Below are positions 7,589 to 15,213 of a stretch of DNA of 21,979 nt, piece after piece. A model generated the notes under the pieces. That model was not told the origin of the DNA. It worked only from the letters and a program-made list of their open reading frames with translations, and made no database searches. Position 1 is the stretch's first letter. The number at the start of each line of letters is the position of its first letter. The stretch comes from CADEFQ01 sp035342635 (GTDB taxonomy: Bacteria; Pseudomonadota; Gammaproteobacteria; Steroidobacterales; Steroidobacteraceae), in the NCBI GenBank assembly GCA_035342635.1, contig DAOQXO010000035.1, positions 1-21,979 on the forward strand, read 5' to 3'. Position numbers and translations under genes: made by a program.

Positions 7589-9793
7589 GTGAGAGTCCCG
7601 CGGCTCATCGCCTGGCTGTGTGTCGTGATGCCGATCTTTGCGGCGGCGGCCGATACGCGGCCGCGCGTCGGGCTCGTGCTGTCGGGCGGCGGTGCGCGTG
7701 GCGCGGCGCATGTCGGCGTGCTCAAGGTGCTCGAGGAAATGCAGGTGCCGATCGATGCGATCGCGGGCACGAGCATGGGCGCAGTCGTCGGCGGGCTTTA
7801 CGCGAGCGGCCTTTCCGCCACCGAGATCGACGCCGCGCTGCACGGCCTCGACTGGGGCGACGTGCTCGGCGACCGTCCGCCGCGCCGTGACCTCTCGTTC
7901 AGGCGCCGGGAGGAGGACCGCAACTTCCTGGTGCGCCTGCCGCTCGGCCTGCGCGGCGGCGAGTTCCGCCTGCCGAAGGGGCTGGTCCAGGGCCAGCGTC
8001 TGCACGACCTGTTCCGCAAGCTCACGCTGCCGGCCGCGACGATCGGGGATTTCGACGCGCTGCCGACGCCGTTTCGCGCGCTGGCGACCGATCTCGAGAC
8101 CGGCGAGCGCATCGTCCTCGACTCGGGCGACCTCGCCACGGCGATGCGCGCGAGCATGTCGGTGCCCGGCGTGTTCGTGCCGGTCGAGCGCGACGGGCGC
8201 CTGCTCGTCGATGGCGGGCTGTCGGACAACCTGCCCGTCGACGTCGCGCGCGCCATGGGCGTCGACGTGCTGATCGTGGTCGACACCGGCTTCCCGCTGC
8301 TGACGCGCGACAAGCTCTCCACCGTGCCGATCATCTCGAACCAGATGCTCGCGATCCTGATCCGCCGCAACAGCGAACTGCAGCGCGCGTCGGTCACGGA
8401 CGGCGACATACTCATCGACCCGGCGCTCGCCAACGCGTCGTCGTTCGATTTCGAGCGCTTCGCGGATTCGATCCAGGCCGGGGCCGACGCGACGCGTGCC
8501 GCGGCATCGGCGCTGGCGCGGCTTGCCGTATCGCAGCCGCGCTACCAGGCCTATGTTGACGCGCGCGCGCAGGTGCGCGCGAGGGAAATTCCGCAGATCG
8601 GGTTCCTGCGCGTCGCGGAGGGCTCGCAGCGCTACCAGCGGCCGATCGAAGACCTTTTCGAGGAGTTCGTGGGGGCACCGCTCGATGGCGAGGCGATCGA
8701 TGCGCGGGTCACCGAGCTCTACGGCCTCGGTAACCTCGAGACGCTCGACTACCAGATCGTCAGCGACGAGGCCGGCCGGGAAGGGCTCGAGGTGACGGCG
8801 ACGCGCAACTCCTGGGGACCGAACTACGTGCGCTTCGGCCTGAGCCTGGGCGACGATTTCGAAGGCAACTCGGCCTACAACGCGAGCGCGCGCTTCGTGC
8901 TCGCAGAGATCAACCAGCTGGGCGGCGAGTGGGTGTGGGACCTGCAGGCCGGCGAGTCGCCGCGTGTTGCGACCGAGGTCTACCTGCCGCTGTCCTACCG
9001 CAATCGCTGGTTCGTGCTGCCGCAAGGCGAGTACGGCGCGCGCAATGTCGGCCTTTTCGATACCGACGGCAGGCGACTCGCCGAGTATCGCATCAAGGGC
9101 GCGCGCTACGGGCTCGACTTCGGCCGTGAGTTCGGCGGCGCGTTCGAAGTGCGTGTCGGCGTGCATCGCGAGGACGGTGAATCGCGCGTGCGGGTCGGAG
9201 ACCCCGCCCTGCCGGTGTACGAATTCGATGTCCGGCAGCTGTATGCGCGCATCGCCTACGACAGCCTCGACGATGTGGGCTTTCCGCGCACCGGCACTTC
9301 GCTGTTCATCGACTGGACAGGCGAGCGCGACCTGTCCGGGACCTCCTCGGATGCGGATCTCGTCAGCATCGACTGGCAGATCGCGCGTTCCTGGGGGCGC
9401 AACAGCGCCGTATTCTGGGCGAGCGCCGGCTCCAATCTCGACTCGGCGCCCGGTGACGTGCGCAATCTCTTCCCTCTCGGCGGCTTCCTCAATCTGTCGG
9501 GGCTCGCGCCCGGCGAGATCGCCGGCCGCCACTTTGCCATCGCGCGCGCGATCTATTACCGCCAGATCGGCCGTCCCGGCACGGCCTTCCTCGATCTGCC
9601 GACCTACCTCGGCATGGCGTGGGAAGTCGGCAACGTGTGGGAGGAACGCAGCGACATCGCTTTCGATTCGGCGCGCAACGACTTCAGCGTGTTCCTCGGG
9701 GTGCGCAGCCTGCTCGGTCCGCTGTATTTCGGCCTGGGCTACGACGACGGCGGCGAGATGGCCTATTACCTCTCGCTCGGCCGCCTGTTCTAG
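7589..9793 (+). CDS. PlpD-like patatin phospholipase with POTRA and outer-membrane barrel
   Basis: A 734-aa protein of the type Vd autotransporter kind, with a secreted patatin lipase fused to its own outer-membrane anchor. A signal peptide (MRVPRLIAWLCVVMPIFAAAADT) is followed by the patatin domain. This has the oxyanion motif SGGGARG at residues 32-38, the nucleophile Ser62 in GTSMG and the catalytic Asp208 in DGG. A POTRA-like segment (about 330-410) contains PIEDLFEEFVGAPLDGEAIDARVTELYGLGNLETLDY. The rest is a barrel of alternating amphipathic strands that ends in YYLSLGRLF with a terminal Phe. I chose the GTG because it gives the cleanest signal peptide; an in-frame ATG at 7556 would add 11 residues. 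The gene is divergent from the PQQ operon. Phospholipase A activity is expected from the family. Confidence 0.93.
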   Translation: MRVPRLIAWLCVVMPIFAAAADTRPRVGLVLSGGGARGAAHVGVLKVLEEMQVPIDAIAGTSMGAVVGGLYASGLSATEIDAALHGLDWGDVLGDRPPRRDLSFRRREEDRNFLVRLPLGLRGGEFRLPKGLVQGQRLHDLFRKLTLPAATIGDFDALPTPFRALATDLETGERIVLDSGDLATAMRASMSVPGVFVPVERDGRLLVDGGLSDNLPVDVARAMGVDVLIVVDTGFPLLTRDKLSTVPIISNQMLAILIRRNSELQRASVTDGDILIDPALANASSFDFERFADSIQAGADATRAAASALARLAVSQPRYQAYVDARAQVRAREIPQIGFLRVAEGSQRYQRPIEDLFEEFVGAPLDGEAIDARVTELYGLGNLETLDYQIVSDEAGREGLEVTATRNSWGPNYVRFGLSLGDDFEGNSAYNASARFVLAEINQLGGEWVWDLQAGESPRVATEVYLPLSYRNRWFVLPQGEYGARNVGLFDTDGRRLAEYRIKGARYGLDFGREFGGAFEVRVGVHREDGESRVRVGDPALPVYEFDVRQLYARIAYDSLDDVGFPRTGTSLFIDWTGERDLSGTSSDADLVSIDWQIARSWGRNSAVFWASAGSNLDSAPGDVRNLFPLGGFLNLSGLAPGEIAGRHFAIARAIYYRQIGRPGTAFLDLPTYLGMAWEVGNVWEERSDIAFDSARNDFSVFLGVRSLLGPLYFGLGYDDGGEMAYYLSLGRLF

Positions 9794-9798
9794 GCGGC
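9780..9798. terminator. Hairpin spanning the patatin stop codon
   Basis: GCCGCCT-5 nt-AGGCGGC forms a 7-bp GC-rich stem (9780-9786/9792-9798) over the end of the patatin gene. It overlaps a second palindrome, TAGGCG-G-CGCCTA (9791-9803), whose ends are the stop codons of the two convergent genes. There is no T-run, so the terminator role is tentative. Confidence 0.35.
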
Positions 9799-9800
9799 GC

Positions 9801-10070
9801 CTACAGCCCGCGGCTTTCGGCGAGCTTCTCGACCTTCTCGAAACGCAGCGCCGGCTTGTCGCCGGGGCGCGAGTATTCGTGCCTGCGGCTCATTTCGGCG
9901 AGCGCGGCGTCGCGTTCCGCGACCGTCGTGTACCAGTGCGTGCGGCTCCAGTCGGCGCCCAGCAGCTTGCGGAATGGATCGTTGCCGTGGAGGCTCACGC
10001 GCAGGCCGTAAGGTCGCTGGCTGCGGCTGTCGGGATTGCCGCGCAGATTGTGCGGTTGTGAAATACCCAT
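9801..10070 (-). CDS. Small hypothetical protein, 89 aa
   Basis: I do not recognise this family. The protein is 89 aa, hydrophilic and strongly basic/acidic mixed, with no signal peptide or membrane segment. It begins MGISQPHNLRGNPDSRSQRP and contains PYGLRVSLHGNDPFRKLLGADW and HWYTTVAERDAALAEMSRRH. The conserved-looking aromatic residues suggest a small folded domain. The gene begins 15 nt after the kinase-like gene on the same strand, so co-transcription is likely. There is no clear Shine-Dalgarno sequence, but a GATAAT hexamer sits 11 nt upstream of the ATG. The end abuts the convergent patatin gene. Confidence 0.65.
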   Translation of the reverse strand: MGISQPHNLRGNPDSRSQRPYGLRVSLHGNDPFRKLLGADWSRTHWYTTVAERDAALAEMSRRHEYSRPGDKPALRFEKVEKLAESRGL

Positions 10071-10085
10071 CGGGCGCGAAGATTA

Positions 10086-10736
10086 TCAGAAGCGGCGATC
10101 GCCCGCGCCCTCGCGGTCCGACCAGTTGAGGATACGGCGCGTGACGAACAGATAGACCTTCTTGCCGCTCGCCATCCAGGCGCGCGACAGCACAGAGGGC
10201 GTTGCCAGGATGCGCCGCTCGCGCGCCGTGAGCCGTCCCGGCAGGTAGCTGCGCTTGTGTTTCAGCATGTGTCGCAGGTCGTCGTGCGCCAGCGCCCGGA
10301 ACAGCCGGCCGCGCCGGCGAGCGGCCCAGGCGAGCTGGAAATCGACGAGCGCCGGGAGGCCCTCCGGGGTCACGAGCCAATTCGGTTCCTTGGCGAGATC
10401 GTTGTGCACGACGCGGTGCAGGTGCAGGCGGCGCAGCAGCGTGAGGGCGTCCCGGAAATAGTGCGGGTCCGCCGGGCGCGCGCGCTGCATGGGTTCGCCG
10501 GCCAGCCATTCGCGACTGAGCATGCCGGCGCGATGGTCGATCAGGCGCGGTACGGCGCCGACGCCCTCCAGGCGCCGCAGCGCGCGCGCCTCGCGCCGCG
10601 CCAGCCAGCGCGCGAGCGGCATGACCCACGCGCGCGCGGTGCGCGTGTCGCGGCACACATGCAGCGGCCGGCCGGCATCGTCCAGGACGAGGAACACCGA
10701 GCCGAACAGGTCGCGCTTCAGCTCGAGTTCGGTCAC
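10086..10736 (-). CDS. Small protein-kinase-fold protein (RIO/Kdo-kinase-like)
   Basis: A 216-aa protein with the C-lobe signature of the protein-kinase fold. The catalytic loop is HNDLAKEPN (Asp113, Asn119) and the metal-binding Asp132 sits in VDFQLAW, where DFG is expected. Glu49 in WLARREARAL may be the helix-C glutamate. The N-lobe is short and has no classic glycine loop or VAVK lysine. The loop is one residue longer between Asp and Asn than the HGDLxxxN of RIO and Kdo/lipopolysaccharide-core kinases. I therefore call it kinase-like without naming a substrate. The GTG start overlaps the stop codon of the upstream methyltransferase gene (GTGA, 10733-10736), so the two are translationally coupled. 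The C-terminal tail is basic (KKVYLFVTRRILNW). Confidence 0.75.
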   Translation of the reverse strand: MTELELKRDLFGSVFLVLDDAGRPLHVCRDTRTARAWVMPLARWLARREARALRRLEGVGAVPRLIDHRAGMLSREWLAGEPMQRARPADPHYFRDALTLLRRLHLHRVVHNDLAKEPNWLVTPEGLPALVDFQLAWAARRRGRLFRALAHDDLRHMLKHKRSYLPGRLTARERRILATPSVLSRAWMASGKKVYLFVTRRILNWSDREGAGDRRF

Positions 10737-11326
10737 GGCAGCACGGCGAGCCGCGGCAGCACGCCGGAGCCCTGCAGCGCGCCCGCCGCGAGCACCAGCG
10801 CATAAAGCAGGAAGAACGAGCCCGCATCGACGAACGCTTTCCACAGGATCGGCGGATAAACGAGCGTCTCGGCCGGCATCGACCAGCGCGAGAACGCCGG
10901 CCACCAGCGCGGCGTGCTGGCCGCGTAACGCGTGTACTCGCCCGGATGACGCTCGCCGAGCCAGCGCTCTTCGCGTCGCGCGGCGCTGCCGAAGAGCGCG
11001 GCGAGCACGATCGCCGTCGCTGCCACGAGGGTGAACGATCCGGTGGCGAGTGCGAGGCCGATGCCGCCGACGAACGACAGCGAGTAGAGCGGGTGGCGGC
11101 AGAGCGCATAGGGACCGTGCGTCACGATGGCCGCGTCCTTGCGCCCCGCGATGAAGACCGAACACCAGATCCGCCCGAGGCAAGCGCCGGCGACCAGCAG
11201 GAGCGCCGCGGCCTGCAGCAGCGCACCGGGCGGGTGTCGCGGGGCGCACAATGCAGTCGCCACGAGCAGCGCGACGAAGTAGAGGAGCGTGAGGCGCAGG
11301 CGCGGAGTGCTGGCGGAGCGGGTCAT
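10733..11326 (-). CDS. Isoprenylcysteine carboxyl methyltransferase (ICMT)-family membrane methyltransferase
   Basis: A 197-aa integral membrane protein with about four or five hydrophobic segments (for example LTLLYFVALLVATALC, LLQAAALLLVAGACLG and SFFLLYALVLAAGAL). It carries the ICMT/phospholipid methyltransferase hallmark HGPYALCRHPLYS followed by EERWLGERHPGEYTRYA, which form the SAM and substrate site in this superfamily. In bacteria these proteins methylate diverse small or lipid substrates, and the target is not predictable here. The ATG at 11326 gives a positively charged N-terminus (MTRSASTPRLR). The gene overlaps the downstream kinase-like gene by 4 bp, which suggests the two act on the same molecule or pathway. 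It is divergent from msrA. Confidence 0.85.
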   Translation of the reverse strand: MTRSASTPRLRLTLLYFVALLVATALCAPRHPPGALLQAAALLLVAGACLGRIWCSVFIAGRKDAAIVTHGPYALCRHPLYSLSFVGGIGLALATGSFTLVAATAIVLAALFGSAARREERWLGERHPGEYTRYAASTPRWWPAFSRWSMPAETLVYPPILWKAFVDAGSFFLLYALVLAAGALQGSGVLPRLAVLP

Positions 11327-11352
11327 GGGCGCGGCGATTGTGGCACATGACC

Positions 11353-11381
11353 TTGAGTCGGGGGCCGCGCGCGCCCACACT
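11353..11381 (+). promoter_or_regulatory. Candidate msrA promoter
   Basis: TTGAGT (11353-11358) and CACACT (11376-11381) are separated by 17 bp. This would start transcription about 20 nt before the ATG at 11408, leaving room for the GGAGG ribosome site at 11395-11399. Read by eye. Confidence 0.4.
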
Positions 11382-11407
11382 GGCCACCCTTCACGGAGGC
11401 GATCCTC

Positions 11408-12043
11408 ATGCCACTGTTCCAGAAGAGGGCGCGCATGCCGACCGCGGCCGATGCCTTGCCGGGCCGCGACACGCCGCTGCCGGTACCCGCCAGGCACTAC
11501 GTCAACGGCAATCCCCTGCAACCGCCGTTCGAGGCGCCGCTCGAAGAAGCCGTGTTCGGCATGGGCTGTTTCTGGGGGGCTGAGCGGCTTTTCTGGCAGT
11601 TGCCGGGCGTCTTCTCGACCGCTGTGGGCTATGCCGGCGGCTACACGCCGAATCCAACCTACGAGGAGGTGTGCTCGGGTGCCACCGGGCACGCCGAAGT
11701 CGTGCGGGTCATTTTCGATCCGCGCGTTGTCAGCTATGCCACGCTGCTGAAGGTGTTCTGGGAGTCCCACGACCCCACGCAGGGCATGCGCCAGGGCAAC
11801 GATCTCGGCACGCAGTATCGATCGGTGATCTACGCGGTGGGGCAGGAGCAGCTGCGCGCTGCCCAGGAATCACGACATGCCTACCAGGCGCGACTCGATG
11901 CCGCCGGCAAGGGCCGGATCACGACCGATATCGCCGAGGCGCCGCGGTTCTATTACGCCGAGGACTATCACCAGCAGTACCTCGCCAAGAACCCAGGCGG
12001 GTATTGCGGCATCGGCGGCTGCGGCATCGCCTATTCCGCGTAG
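11408..12043 (+). CDS. msrA: Peptide-methionine (S)-S-oxide reductase MsrA
   Basis: A 211-aa enzyme that reduces the S-epimer of methionine sulfoxide in oxidised proteins. The catalytic motif GCFWG places the nucleophile at Cys54. Further family motifs follow: GVFSTAVGYAGG, PTYEEVCSGATGHAEVV, FWESHDPTQGMRQGNDLGTQYRS and YHQQYLAKNPGGYCGIGG. Resolving cysteines are Cys200 (in GYCGIGG) and Cys205, a spacing shorter than in E. coli MsrA. An N-terminal extension of about 47 residues before the fold resembles the longer E. coli-type MsrA. There is no convincing signal peptide, so it is probably cytoplasmic. The ATG has a strong GGAGG site. The protein functions alone here; no msrB is adjacent. Confidence 0.96.
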   Translation: MPLFQKRARMPTAADALPGRDTPLPVPARHYVNGNPLQPPFEAPLEEAVFGMGCFWGAERLFWQLPGVFSTAVGYAGGYTPNPTYEEVCSGATGHAEVVRVIFDPRVVSYATLLKVFWESHDPTQGMRQGNDLGTQYRSVIYAVGQEQLRAAQESRHAYQARLDAAGKGRITTDIAEAPRFYYAEDYHQQYLAKNPGGYCGIGGCGIAYSA

Positions 12044-12062
12044 GCGCGCTGCCGTGCGCCTA
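12041..12062. terminator. Hairpin containing both stop codons of convergent msrA and arsC-like genes
   Basis: TAGGCGC (12041-12047) pairs perfectly with GCGCCTA (12056-12062). Two further inner pairs (one G:T) give a 9-bp stem with a TGCC tetraloop. The outermost triplets are the TAG stops of the two genes. It could act as a bidirectional terminator or mRNA 3'-end stabiliser. Confidence 0.45.
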
Positions 12063-12425
12063 CAGCCCCGGGATCGGCGGCAGGATCTCGAACACGCGCT
12101 CTTTCGGCCTGCACAGGCGCGTGCCAAGCGGCGTCACGACGATGGGCCGGTTGATCAGGATCGGATGCGTCGTCATCGCATCGAGCAGCTGCTCGTCCGT
12201 CAGTGACGGATCGCCGAGGCCGAGCTCGGCGTAGGGCGTGCCATTCTCGCGCAACACCTCGCGCACCGTGAGTCCCGCCGCGCCGATCAGCTCGACGAGC
12301 CGCTCGCGCGTCGGCGGATTGCGCAGGTAGTCGATCACCGTGGGTTCGATGCCCGCATGACGGATCATTTCGAGCACGCTGCGGGATGTCCCGCACCCGG
12401 GGTTGTGGTAGATCGTGACGTCCAT
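12060..12425 (-). CDS. arsC: ArsC-family arsenate reductase (glutaredoxin-type)
   Basis: A 121-aa cytoplasmic reductase of the thioredoxin-like ArsC family, which reduces arsenate to arsenite using glutathione and glutaredoxin. The catalytic cysteine is in IYHNPGCGTSR (Cys11). The arginine-bearing active-site stretch HPILINRPIVVTPLGTRLCRP matches classic ArsC closely, including both arginines. The protein is about 20 residues shorter than plasmid R773 ArsC, as is usual for chromosomal versions. No arsR, arsB or acr3 is nearby, so a dedicated arsenic operon is not evident. The gene lies 26 bp after the SYLF gene on the same strand and may be read from it. Confidence 0.92.
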   Translation of the reverse strand: MDVTIYHNPGCGTSRSVLEMIRHAGIEPTVIDYLRNPPTRERLVELIGAAGLTVREVLRENGTPYAELGLGDPSLTDEQLLDAMTTHPILINRPIVVTPLGTRLCRPKERVFEILPPIPGL

Positions 12426-12451
12426 GGGCGCCTCGGGAACCTGCCGGCCCC

Positions 12452-13276
12452 TTACTCCGGGGGCGTGTTCTGGGGCGGTGTTTCCGGCTCGAGCGGATAG
12501 GTCTTCACGCCCGAGTCACCACCCGTGGCGGGCGTGGTGGTCGACGCGCCCGGTGCGGTCGGCTCGGTGACGGTCTCCGCGCCGGCCGGTGTGGTGCTCG
12601 CGGTGACTGCCGCCATGAAGCGCTGCGCGCCGTTCGAGGTCGTGGTGACCTTGCCCTCGATGATCTCGTTTGCCTCGACCTTGCGGCCATAGAACTCGGC
12701 GTTTGCCTTGTCGTCGATCGTGATCGCGCTGCCGTCGAGCGCGACGCCGGCGAACAGGCCCTTGCTGCGCGAGTACGAATACACCTCGGCCTTGAACGCG
12801 GCATCGGTCGCGGCCGATGCCTGGCGCCCGACCGGACCTGCCGCCACGGAGGCGTCGGCGCCGAGGGTCACCTTGCCGTCGGCGATGCCCTGGATGCCTT
12901 TGCGGGTGGTGAACACGAGCACGACGTCGCTCGACTGCGCGCCGATCTGCGGGCCGAAGCTGCCGCCGCTCAGTCTGACGAATACCGGGTTCGAGAAGCG
13001 GCCGGCCTCGTCGCGCACGACCATCGCGCCTTTGCCATGGCGGCCGCCGAGCCAGAAGCCGACCTTGACGACGTCGGGTACGACCACGAGGCCATGGGCC
13101 CGGTCGAGCAGCCACTGGGGAATCTGCTGGTCACGCGTCGACTGCAGCTCGGTGAGCACCTCGGTGGCGGTGATCAGTCTCGCTTCCTCGCGGCCCTGGG
13201 CATGAACTGTCGCCATGGACAGACAGGCGCACGTCGCCAGCAGGGCGGTCCACGCACGGGATTGGGGTGCACGCAT
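12452..13276 (-). CDS. SYLF (Ysc84-like) lipid-binding domain protein, exported
   Basis: A 274-aa protein with a signal peptide (MRAPQSRAWTALLATCACLSMATVHAQ) followed by a SYLF/Ysc84 actin- and lipid-binding-type domain. Diagnostic stretches are IPQWLLDRAHGLVVVPDVVKVGFWLGG, GKGAMVVRDEAGRFSNPVFVRLSGGSFGPQ and DVVLVFTTRKGIQGIADGKVTLGADASVAAGPVGR, with YSRSKGLFAGVALDGSAITID near the end. A low-complexity Thr/Pro/Ala tail of about 55 residues follows, possibly a periplasmic linker. The bacterial role is unknown; envelope lipid binding is inferred from the family. The ATG at 13276 is chosen because it follows a GGAGA ribosome site and starts a good signal peptide. The gene begins 53 bp after the DUF3570 gene. 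Confidence 0.9.
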   Translation of the reverse strand: MRAPQSRAWTALLATCACLSMATVHAQGREEARLITATEVLTELQSTRDQQIPQWLLDRAHGLVVVPDVVKVGFWLGGRHGKGAMVVRDEAGRFSNPVFVRLSGGSFGPQIGAQSSDVVLVFTTRKGIQGIADGKVTLGADASVAAGPVGRQASAATDAAFKAEVYSYSRSKGLFAGVALDGSAITIDDKANAEFYGRKVEANEIIEGKVTTTSNGAQRFMAAVTASTTPAGAETVTEPTAPGASTTTPATGGDSGVKTYPLEPETPPQNTPPE

Positions 13277-13329
13277 CTTTCGGTCTCCTCGGCTTGCCAC
13301 GCGGCACGGCGGGCGCAAGCTTAACGCAA

Positions 13330-14493
13330 TCAGAACCAGATCGAGAGGAAGACCTGGAAGATGTTCGCGTCGAGGGAGTAGGGACTCTCGGTGCCCGGTA
13401 CGAGGACCGTTTCGCGCACGTCGAGGAAATCGTCGTAGTCGATGGTCATGAAGTCATAGCGCACGTTCGCCTGCGCCTTGTCGATCCACGGCAGGCGCGC
13501 GATGCTGAAGTCGTAGCTTGCGCCCACGCCGAGGGTGACGGCCGTGAAGGTCGAGAGCTCCTTGTCGCGCGCGAGGAAGTTGGCATAGTCGCGGCGCGGG
13601 AAGAGATCGGCGTAGAAGTCGGCCTTCTCCTGCGTGTAGTAGCGCACCGAGCCGGAGAAGATCCAGCGCTGCCACATCGGGTGCGTGTACGACACCTCGG
13701 CCGTGTGCGCGTCGATGCCCCACGAGTCGGTGTAGAAGCGATACCAGCCCTCGAGGGCCGCGCGCCACGGCAGGTAGTAGCTGAGCCGGAGCGAGGCCGC
13801 GTTGCTGGTGCGTGTCGCGGGGTACACCTCGGGCTGGTACGAATAGCCGTTCGGCGAGCCGGGGTCCACGTAGCGCACCGACCGGTAGGGGCTGTTGAGG
13901 AAGCCCTCGTCGGTGATCACCTCGAAGTTGGCCTGCCCGATCATGCTGCGTGTCAGCACCTGGGTCAGGCCGACGGCGTAGCTGCGCACTTCGGAGGCGC
14001 GCGTGAAGGTCGGATCCTTCGCGCCGCCGATGTTGCGGTAGATGTCGTTGTCGCCCTTCTTGAAACTGAACGATATCGTCGTCAGGTCGCCGAACATGTC
14101 CTGGCTGACCCCGGCGTACCAGGTCGCAGCTTCGAAGTCGCTTTCCGAGCTGTTGATGTAACCGATGCTGTAGGTCGACTTGCCGCGCAGGTAATCGGCG
14201 GTGAGACTGTACTGGGTGCGCTCTTCCTCGTACGGGCTCGCGGTCGTCACGACGTCGATCGACGCGCTCGAAACCATGTCGACGTAGTAGTTGGCGGACA
14301 CCGAGACCTTGTCCGCAAAGCCCTTGCGCACGAGTACCGACGGGCCGTCGATGACGACGCCGCCGCCGTCGTAGCGGTGGTAGAGCAGGTCGGCGCGATC
14401 CTCCGGCAGCACCCCGGCGATGGTCGGGGCTGCGAGCAGGCCGCAGAGCGCTGGCAGCCAGGCGCGCAGGCCGGAGATGCCCGTCAATTGCAT
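13330..14493 (-). CDS. DUF3570 family outer-membrane beta-barrel protein
   Basis: A 387-aa protein with a signal peptide (MQLTGISGLRAWLPALCGLLAAPTIA) and then a barrel rich in alternating amphipathic strands that ends in FQVFLSIWF with the terminal Phe typical of outer-membrane proteins. DUF3570 features include DLLYHRYDGGGVVIDGPSVLVRK and VSANYYVDMVSSASIDVVTTASPYEEERTQYSL, with periodic strands of the YSIGYINSSE and TTISFSFKKGDNDIYRN type. The ATG overlaps the DUF4266 gene's end by 10 bp, with a GGAGG ribosome site inside it. DUF3570 and DUF4266 usually occur together. An outer-membrane conduit or anchor for a redox or cofactor system is inferred from the neighbours. Confidence 0.88.
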   Translation of the reverse strand: MQLTGISGLRAWLPALCGLLAAPTIAGVLPEDRADLLYHRYDGGGVVIDGPSVLVRKGFADKVSVSANYYVDMVSSASIDVVTTASPYEEERTQYSLTADYLRGKSTYSIGYINSSESDFEAATWYAGVSQDMFGDLTTISFSFKKGDNDIYRNIGGAKDPTFTRASEVRSYAVGLTQVLTRSMIGQANFEVITDEGFLNSPYRSVRYVDPGSPNGYSYQPEVYPATRTSNAASLRLSYYLPWRAALEGWYRFYTDSWGIDAHTAEVSYTHPMWQRWIFSGSVRYYTQEKADFYADLFPRRDYANFLARDKELSTFTAVTLGVGASYDFSIARLPWIDKAQANVRYDFMTIDYDDFLDVRETVLVPGTESPYSLDANIFQVFLSIWF

Positions 14494-14722
14494 CCGCAGC
14501 CTCCGCCGGCGCCACCGGTGCCGCCGCGCGCGCCCTCGCGCGCCTCGTAGACGTGGTCGAGGTAGCTGCTCGATACCGGGTGGCGGTCGAAGGCCATGAT
14601 CGGATCGGCGAGGTTCTCGCGCTCGTACGGCTTCACCCACGGTTCGATCGGCGCGCAACCGGACAGCGCGGCGACGGCCGCGACCACGGCGAGCAGGCGA
14701 CGAGCGTACCGGCGCGAGGCGT

Positions 14723-14726
<4 letters not shown>
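14484..14726 (-). CDS. DUF4266 small lipoprotein
   Basis: An 80-aa protein. The N-terminus has a lipoprotein signal (RRLLAVVAAVAALSGC) with the lipidated Cys at about residue 24. The middle has the DUF4266 pattern: PWVKPYERENLADPIMAFDRHPVSSSYLDHVYEAREGARGG. The C-terminus is GGAGGGCGCN, a Gly-rich tail with a Cys-Gly-Cys pair that is characteristic of the family. This is an attractive metal or flavin/thiol site, but its function is unknown. The start overlaps the TlpA stop by 4 bp (ATGA, 14723-14726). This small gene is easy to overlook, but the overlap on both sides shows it is part of the operon. Confidence 0.9.
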
Positions 14727-15205
<479 letters not shown>

Positions 15206-15213
15206 TGGTACCT

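Noticed and set aside
7547..9532. Long N-terminal extension of the PQQ dehydrogenase frame
   Set aside because: The extension is antisense to the patatin gene. The true start is at the signal peptide at 7546.
12060..12425. Arsenic-resistance operon
   Set aside because: Only an ArsC-like gene is present. No arsR, arsB, acr3 or arsH is adjacent, so a resistance island is not supported.
13267..14550. 427-codon plus-strand open frame
   Set aside because: Antisense to DUF3570; no motif.
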